From the NCBI GenBank assembly GCA_002862265.1, contig PKCQ01000191.1:1-23363 (forward strand): 23,363 bases of DNA, in the 5' to 3' direction. Made by a program: the position numbers and the translations under genes. The stretch comes from Planctomycetaceae bacterium. Lineage in GTDB: Bacteria > Planctomycetota > Planctomycetia > Pirellulales > Pirellulaceae. The notes under the pieces are model-generated. The model was given only the letters and a program-made list of their open reading frames with translations, ran no database searches and was not told the origin of the DNA. Of the stretch, positions 18,015 to 23,363 are shown one piece after another. Numbering within the stretch: position 1 is the first letter of the stretch; every line of letters begins with the position of its first letter.

Positions 18015-18281
18015 ATGAAGAAATCAAAATTCACCGACCAGCAGATTGCGTTTGCCTTGAAGCAGGCGGAGTCGTGAACGCCAGTTGAGGAAGTATGTCG
18101 CAAGCTTGGGATTAGCCAGCAGACATTCTATCGATGGAAGAAGAAGTTTGCCGGACTGGGCACGGAGGAACTGCGGCGGCTGAAGTCTTTGGAAGAAGAG
18201 AACAAGCGTCTGAAGTCATTGGTTGCCGACTTGAGTTTGGATAAGCAGATTCTTCAGGATGTTCTGTCAAAAAAGCTCTGA
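18015..18281 (+). pseudogene. IS3-family transposase OrfA, one in-frame TGA
   Basis: 88 codons: MKKSKFTDQQIAFALKQAES*TPVEEVCRKLGISQQTFYRWKKKF, a helix-turn-helix, then a leucine-zipper-like LEEENKRLKSLVADLSLDKQILQDVL. TGA at 18075-18077 stands where relatives have Gly (GGA to TGA is a single change). The slippery run AAAAAAG at 18269-18275 lies just before the TGA stop, where a -1 shift gives the OrfAB transposase. The HTH binds the element's ends in this family. Confidence 0.9.
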
Positions 18282-19111
18282 GGCCTGCTCGGCTTCGTGA
18301 ATGTGTCGAGGGAGCCAAGTCTTGCTACAAGATCAGCGAGCGGCGAGCCTGCAAGTTGGTTGGCCTGGCTCTTTCCACGTATCGATACAAATCCACGAAA
18401 GACGATCAGGCCGCGTTACGAATGCGTCTGAAGGAACTCGCTGCGACTCGTTTGCATTATGGGTATCGACGACTTCACATTCTACTCAAGCGAGAGGGCT
18501 GGAAGGTCAACGCGAAACGAATCTATCGACTCTACACCGAAGAAAGACTGAGTCTGCGAACCAAGAAACCGAAACGCCGAGTCAGCTGTCGAACTCGCGA
18601 GGATCGTCCAGAAGCGACTCGCATCAACGATTGCTGGGCGATGAATTTCATGTCTGATGAGCTCTTTGACGGCCGCAAAATTCGCCTGTTGACGATAGTC
18701 GATCACTTTACTCGTGAGAGTCTTGCGATCGAAGTCGGCCAGCGGATGCGCGGCAACGAAGTCGTTTCAGTTTTAGAGCGTCTGGCATGCGGGCGGAAGC
18801 TTCCCAGGTCCATTCGCGTGGACAATGGCCCTGAGTTCACATCAAAAGTTTTGGATCAGTGGGCGTACGCCAACGGTGTGACGCTTGACTTCAGTAGGCC
18901 CGGAAAACCAACGGACAACGCGTTCATTGAATCATTTAATGGAAGTGTCCGAATGGAATGCCTCAATGAAAATTGGTTCTTGTCGCTTGACGACGCCAAG
19001 GAGAAGGTCGAAGCTTGGCGTGTTGACTACAACGAACAACGACCACACAGCGCCTTGGGCAACCTGGCCCCCAAGGATTTCGCTTCATCAGGCCGGGCTA
19101 GCCCGGCCTGA
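18271..19111 (+). CDS. IS3-family transposase OrfB (integrase core)
   Basis: The -1 frame opens at the A6G slip site and reads KALRPARLRECVEGAKSCYKISERRACKLVGLALSTYRY, then the catalytic domain. The DDE residues are visible: Asp in LLTIVDHF, Asp in RVDNGPEF, and Glu in AFIESFNG. It ends RPHSALGNLAPKDFASSGRASPA. The frame is complete without stops and the full catalytic core is intact. No independent start is obvious; ATG 18422 is internal, so it is probably made as the OrfAB fusion. Its last codons lie in the 36-bp palindrome at 19082-19117. Confidence 0.9.
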
Positions 19112-19117
19112 TGAAGC
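19082..19117. repeat. 36-bp perfect palindrome at the end of OrfB
   Basis: gcttcatcaggccgggct at 19082-19099 is the exact reverse complement of 19100-19117, with no loop. It covers the last nine codons and the TGA stop of orfB, and a gattttct run follows at 19120. It may act as a bidirectional terminator of the element; cruciform or protein binding are other readings. Confidence 0.95.
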
Positions 19118-19162
19118 CCTGATTTTCTCACTCGGCGTGTATCAAAAAATGGGAGCGGCTCA

Positions 19163-19611
19163 TACCAACCAGTACCTTCATAACCGTGTATCAGGAAACG
19201 GGGGCATCCCACGGTAACGCGTTTTATGTTTGCAGCTGGGAAGGCGAAAAGGACGACCAGCACACAAGTAGATTACGGAGACAGCGAGAAGCGAAGGCCA
19301 AGTCGTTTGTTGGGAGAAACTAACACGAAAAAGCGAACTCAATTTCGCAATCAGTATGCTTGGCTTTTCTTCTGAACTGAGAACACGTAGCACCAAAGCC
19401 TACTTCATAAGCGCTCGAGCGGAAGCATCAATTGCACTGCAGAGAGCTATCAGGCAACTCGGTCGCCATCTAATCGATGAATGCAAAGCGTTTCGCATAT
19501 GTCTCGCATATAAAACACTGGCAGTCCTCAACGCCGACCGTAACTCGTGTTGTGAGCAAATGCTGCCACTCACTGGTTTGGTGCAGCTACGCCACTTTGG
19601 CGATTATTGCG
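19163..19611. other. Intergenic stretch between the insertion element and the peptidase gene
   Basis: About 450 bp at the 3' side of the peptidase gene. Only short open frames on both strands, none recognisable. I looked for the missing half of the IS256 gene here and found at most a weak, unconvincing match near 19240. Confidence 0.5.
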
Positions 19612-22398
19612 CTACTTCCCAACCACAGTAACCGGTGCGATCTTCTCTAATCCCTCCTTCAGTTTCGAAGCGGGGCCAACCACCACTATAACCAAGCTAT
19701 CCGGATCAACGTGCGTCTGTGCAACTTGCAAGCATTTCTCCGCGGTGGTGGATCCAACCGCCGACAGCAGTTGCTGCGTGAAATCATCTGGCAAGCCAAG
19801 CACGCGGTAGGACCAAAGCTCGTTGGCGACTTGCTGCGAAGTTTCCCGACTAGCCGGGAACGAGCCGGTGAAGTACGAAACTGTGTTGTCGAGTTCTTTC
19901 TTGGATGGTGGCTCTGCTCGCAACCGGATCACTTCCTCCGCGATCGCCGCAACTGCTTCGACGGTGGTTGCATTTTTGCTGAAAGTGCTGACAGTGAAAC
20001 GTCCAGCTTGCTTCGCGGCGGCGAATCCACCACGAGCGCCATAAGTCAGACCTTTCTCAACACGAATCGTTTCGTTCAATCGCGAACTAAATGCTCCACC
20101 GAAGTAACCACTCACAACGCGACTTGCAAAATAGTCTGAGCTATCGTGCTTGATAGACAAATGCCCCGCACGAATTTCGCTCTGAACTCCGTTGTTGTTA
20201 ACCAAGAAAATGCGAGTCGGTTTCTTAGCCGGAAAGGGTGGTAGGTCTCGCTGCGGCAATTCACCTTCGGCTTGCCACTCGATGAGATATTTCTTTGCAA
20301 GACTACCGGCTGTTGCCAAGTCGATGTCGCCGGCAAACACCAGTGTTGCTTTGTCCGGACGAGCGTTTGTCTTCCACCATTTGCGGGCATCCTCCACCGT
20401 CAGCTTCGCAATGTCTTCCACCTCACCTGAGACATTTCGCGAATAGGGGTGATTGCCGTAGAGTTTGCGACGGAATTCCAAATCGGCAATGTAGGAAGGC
20501 TCTTTAGAGCTAATCGCGAGTCCCGTGGTGGTTTGCTTCTTGAGTTTCTTGAACTCTTGCTCAGGCATAGTGCAGTTCAGCACAACGTCGCCAAGTAAGC
20601 GTATACCGCGATCCAATTGCTCAGGCAAACAGCCGAGGCCTACACTTGAGGAATCCATACTTGCCGATCCCCCTAGAGAAATCGCATAGCTTTCGAGCTC
20701 TTCCGTCAGCGACTTCTCATCTTGATTTGATGTTCCTTTCGTAAGCATGGAAAGCGCCATGGCCGCGGAACCCGGTTTCTCCTCGTTCCACGCTCCGGCC
20801 ATCATCCCTAGCTGCACACTGACGTAAGGAATCTCGTGGTTTTCTACGACGAGGATGGTCAGACCGTTGTCGAGCTTGAGCGTCTTGTACTGGCTTTCCG
20901 CCTCGAACTTAAGCGGTCCAGCGATCGGCGAAGTCGCCAGTCGATTGTCAGGACGTTTCACTCCAGGTCTTCCCGGCGGTGGAGCTTGGGTCTCTTTTTC
21001 TCCAGTAATCGGAGCATCCTCAACATCATTCTTCATGCCCAGCATGCTGCCAAGAGTGCCAAAGAGGTTCGCTTTTACTTGGCCAGTGATGGCATGGTCC
21101 AAGTTCATGTACTGAGTCGCGACACGTTGAATGTCATCTTTGGTCACAGAACGAATTCGTTCGAGACGAGTGTTGACCCTGGCGACGTCGCCTTCCAGGA
21201 CGGCGGCGGCCCCGAGTGCTTCAGCTTTCGAATCGACCGTGAGGCTTTCCGTAACCAAACCCGCGAGCATCTGATTTTTGGCTTTCTCGAGTTCCTGGTC
21301 AGTTACCCCTTCGGACTGCATGGTCTGAATCTCTTCTTTCATGCCTACAAGAGCCTTTTTGGAATTGCCACCGATGGGCATCATGATCGAAGCGGCTCCA
21401 ATAATGCCGTCCTGCTCAAGGCCCATTGCCCCGCACGTAGCCATTACAGCGGATTGATCCTCGGCTACAACTCGGCGGTAAATCCGACTGCTCTCTCCGC
21501 CACCTAGAATCGTGGTCATCAAGTTGATAGCCGTAGCATCAGGGTGATTCACCGGTACCCCGCGGAAGATCAATGCCAAGCCGGGAGCAGGCGCGTTTTG
21601 CTCAGTAATCGTGATCTCTTGTTTTTCAAACGGCTCTATTTTCGGAGCAGCCACACGCGGAGGCTCTGGGGCGCGTGGAATCCAGCCAAAGTTACGCTCA
21701 GCAAGCTGTTGCACCTCTGCATGTGTGGCTGCCCCCACCACGACAAGTGTCGCATTATTCGGAACATAGTAAGTGTTCCAAAACTTACGCAGTTCGGGCA
21801 CTGCTGCGGCTCGCAGGTGTGGAATCGAGCCGATAGTCGACCAGCGATATGGATGATCAGGGAACAAATACGGGAGAGCTTTCTCCATAAGCTTGCCATA
21901 AGGCCGATTGATGCCCATCCGACGTTCTTCTTCCACGACTTTGCGTTCGGTGTCGAACGCTGCCTGATCAATCTTGAGCATCGACATCCGTTCGGCTTCT
22001 AGCCACAGAGCGAGGTTCAACTGATTGGCAGGCAGAGATTGGTGATACACCGTCTGATCGAAAGTCGTGTAGGCGTTGCAGCTGCCGCCAGTGCGTCGGA
22101 TGAAGTCGAAGTGGTCGGTGCTTCCCAGCCGATCCGTTCCTCGAAACATCATGTGCTCAAACATGTGAGCAAATCCTTGCCGCTCCGGATTCTCGTCTTT
22201 TGATCCAACGTGATACCAGAGGTGAACCGATACGATCGGGCACGAGAAATCTTCAAGCGATATCACTCGCAGCCCATTGCTGAGCACTTCTTCACGATAG
22301 TCAAACTCGCCGGCTTCCTGTCCTATGAGTGGCACGCTGAACGCCACCAAGATAATCACGCAAAGAAAACGACTCAGTGCACGAAGGGGAGAATCCAC
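19612..22398 (-). CDS. Secreted tandem-domain M16 metallopeptidase
   Basis: 928 residues from GTG 22398 to TAG. This GTG has GGAG 6 bp upstream, better than the TTG at 22428 which has none. The signal peptide is MDSPLRALSRFLCVIILVAFSVPLIG. The first M16 domain holds the inverted zinc motif HMFEH (about residues 78-82), with the distal Glu in ERKVVEEERRM. The second M16 domain begins near LKLDNGLTILVVENHEIPYVSVQL and lacks HxxEH, as is usual for the partner half of these tandem, pitrilysin-like enzymes. C-terminal M16 segments are visible in both halves (TLVVVGAATHAEVQQLAERNFG, TLVFAGDIDLATAGSLAKKYL). A Pro-rich linker separates the halves. The protein probably degrades peptides outside the cytoplasm. 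Its frame is intact. Confidence 0.95.
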   Translation of the reverse strand: MDSPLRALSRFLCVIILVAFSVPLIGQEAGEFDYREEVLSNGLRVISLEDFSCPIVSVHLWYHVGSKDENPERQGFAHMFEHMMFRGTDRLGSTDHFDFIRRTGGSCNAYTTFDQTVYHQSLPANQLNLALWLEAERMSMLKIDQAAFDTERKVVEEERRMGINRPYGKLMEKALPYLFPDHPYRWSTIGSIPHLRAAAVPELRKFWNTYYVPNNATLVVVGAATHAEVQQLAERNFGWIPRAPEPPRVAAPKIEPFEKQEITITEQNAPAPGLALIFRGVPVNHPDATAINLMTTILGGGESSRIYRRVVAEDQSAVMATCGAMGLEQDGIIGAASIMMPIGGNSKKALVGMKEEIQTMQSEGVTDQELEKAKNQMLAGLVTESLTVDSKAEALGAAAVLEGDVARVNTRLERIRSVTKDDIQRVATQYMNLDHAITGQVKANLFGTLGSMLGMKNDVEDAPITGEKETQAPPPGRPGVKRPDNRLATSPIAGPLKFEAESQYKTLKLDNGLTILVVENHEIPYVSVQLGMMAGAWNEEKPGSAAMALSMLTKGTSNQDEKSLTEELESYAISLGGSASMDSSSVGLGCLPEQLDRGIRLLGDVVLNCTMPEQEFKKLKKQTTTGLAISSKEPSYIADLEFRRKLYGNHPYSRNVSGEVEDIAKLTVEDARKWWKTNARPDKATLVFAGDIDLATAGSLAKKYLIEWQAEGELPQRDLPPFPAKKPTRIFLVNNNGVQSEIRAGHLSIKHDSSDYFASRVVSGYFGGAFSSRLNETIRVEKGLTYGARGGFAAAKQAGRFTVSTFSKNATTVEAVAAIAEEVIRLRAEPPSKKELDNTVSYFTGSFPASRETSQQVANELWSYRVLGLPDDFTQQLLSAVGSTTAEKCLQVAQTHVDPDSLVIVVVGPASKLKEGLEKIAPVTVVGK

Positions 22399-22610
22399 GG
22401 CACACTCCACAAGAAACGAGAATTGCAACAGGTCACCGCTCTATGTGCGATGACCCAACACTTTCTCACATAGTATCACGTTGAATTCGTTGTTACGAAC
22501 AGCAGTTCTTTGCATAGAAAGTAGCGGACTTCGCCGCATGCACTCTTGGGCTTTCCTAAAAGCGATCGGAGTGAATGGGACTCTGGCGAATCCCACTACA
22601 AGAAGAGATA

Positions 22611-23227
22611 CTACGCAGCGTTTTTGCCGTCCTCAGCACTGGTCGAAGAATAATCCGCTGGCCCAGCGACGGGATTTGACTTGCGATTTCTCGACCTAGT
22701 CCAGAGTTCACCAATCGCGCCAACCAATGAGACTCGGACGACGTCACGGTAGATCGAGTCTTGCGGCAAGCCTTCCATAAGTCGACGATGGGCAATACCC
22801 AAGTTGTGATACGGCATGCTTGGGAAGAGATGGTGCGTCGCATGATATCGAGTGCCAATGGGTCCCCATAGCTCGGTGAACCAGGGGCGATGCGGATAGT
22901 CGACCGTATCAAGCAATTGCTCTTCGAAGCTCATCGCGTCACCATCCCCGGTCCATCGGTGTGCTCCAAGCGTGCGTACGTTGTTGATCGTAATAAGAGC
23001 AACCGCTACTAGATATCCTTTAATCAGAGGAATACCGCCCTGCATCAGGCCAAAGGTCGCAAAACCGCAGCACCAGAAGAAGCACAGCGCTTCCTGCATA
23101 CGCATCGTCCTGCGAGCCTCCTCACCGAAATCACCACGAATGTAAAAGACATCGATGATCATGCTGCTCGCATGCTGTTCGACCCAGCGGCGAAACGGCG
23201 CTCAAACCAACGAGCCTGCTCAAGCAA
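22611..23227 (-). pseudogene. Fatty acid desaturase, frameshifted and 5'-degraded
   Basis: From 23162 to the TAG at 22611 the frame is clean and reads MIIDVFYIRGDFGEEARR, two hydrophobic stretches, RTLGAHRW and HATHHLFPSMPYHN, the last His box of membrane fatty acid desaturases, then a charged tail. Upstream in this frame it reads FRRWVEQHASS before TGA at 23202-23204. In another frame 23227-23190 reads LLEQARWFERRF, which joins naturally to RRWVEQH. One base was therefore lost near 23190-23198. Further upstream the reading becomes unclear and the first His boxes are not seen within the window. An ATG at 23162 could give a 183-residue C-terminal product, which would be inactive. A sequencing error is possible instead of a real mutation. 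Confidence 0.75.
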
Positions 23228-23363
23228 CACCAACCTATGACACCACTGCCATGGGCAACGGATGTGTCATTGGGGGCACAGACACAACAGCAACAAGGAG
23301 CCAGGGCCATGCGGCTCCAACAGCACAGTCCAGTCAGGGGCACCAGCCAATCAACCAGACAAC

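Larger units (their letters stand above)
17932..19162 (+). mobile_element. IS3-family insertion sequence (IS407-like), about 1.23 kb
   Basis: The ends are imperfect inverted repeats: left TGACCTGCGCCCA at 17932, right (read inward from 19162) TGAGCCGCTCCCA, 10 of 13 identical, both running into an A/T run and then TTGAT. The inside holds orfA and orfB with a slippery A6G for -1 frameshifting. The bases outside are cacc on the left and tacc on the right, compatible with a 4-bp target duplication carrying one change. The element lies at the broken end of the IS256 remnant. One stop in orfA suggests that it is now inactive. Confidence 0.85.

Noticed and set aside
19163..19330. Continuation of the IS256 transposase after the IS3 element
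   Set aside because: Only a faint EGEKDD-like match is seen near 19240, with no extended similarity in any frame.
20836..21507. 223-codon plus-strand frame opposite the M16 peptidase
   Set aside because: The opposite strand encodes the conserved peptidase; this frame has no family features.

Overview
The window looks like a chromosomal stretch of a marine-type planctomycete (Pirellulaceae / Rhodopirellula-like). I infer this from its gene families: a cytochrome-type secreted protein with the DUF1587/DUF1595/DUF1592 series, a large membrane Ser/Thr kinase with a C-terminal beta-propeller next to an ECF sigma factor, a PEP-CTERM protein with a formylglycine-enzyme-like fold, a choice-of-anchor-Q beta-helix protein, and long poorly conserved intergenic stretches. 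Coding density is low for a bacterium.

Layout. 1-1909 (-): 5' part of the planctomycete cytochrome c / DUF1592 protein, running off the left edge. 1910-3240: long non-coding stretch with a 13-bp triple tandem repeat. 3241-4443 (+): PEP-CTERM protein interrupted by one in-frame TAA. 5344-6567 (+): secreted beta-helix protein, followed by a hairpin and a possible transposase-OrfA scrap. 7172-11524 (+): a 1450-codon Ser/Thr kinase/WD40-like reading frame interrupted by two in-frame TAA codons and no frameshift. 11602-12213 (+): ECF sigma factor, 77 bp downstream. 12679-16113 (+): three predicted exported proteins (Pro/Asn/Ser-repeat protein; CARDB-like protein; GspG-like lipoprotein), with IS3 transposase scraps between the first two. 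16610-17134 (-): small multi-pass membrane protein. 17344-19162: an IS256-type transposase remnant abutting a nearly complete 1.23-kb IS3-family element. 19612-22398 (-): secreted tandem M16 metallopeptidase. 22611-23227 (-): fatty acid desaturase, frameshifted in its upstream part.

How they may work together. The kinase and sigma factor are plausibly one signalling unit, since planctomycete ECF factors are often encoded beside Ser/Thr kinases. The kinase as read is cut inside its activation segment, so the unit is either decaying or depends on readthrough. The exported proteins suggest cell-envelope or extracellular roles, but no pathway can be assigned.

The main oddity is three ochre (TAA) codons in otherwise intact, domain-conserved reading frames, while the transposon remnants show ordinary mixed decay (TAG, TGA, frameshifts). 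I see no RNA gene, CRISPR array or phage. I do not see a convincing new defence or metabolic system; the best candidates for a second look are the ochre-interrupted genes, the lipoprotein with a combined pilin/lipobox leader, and the repeat protein at 12679-13515.
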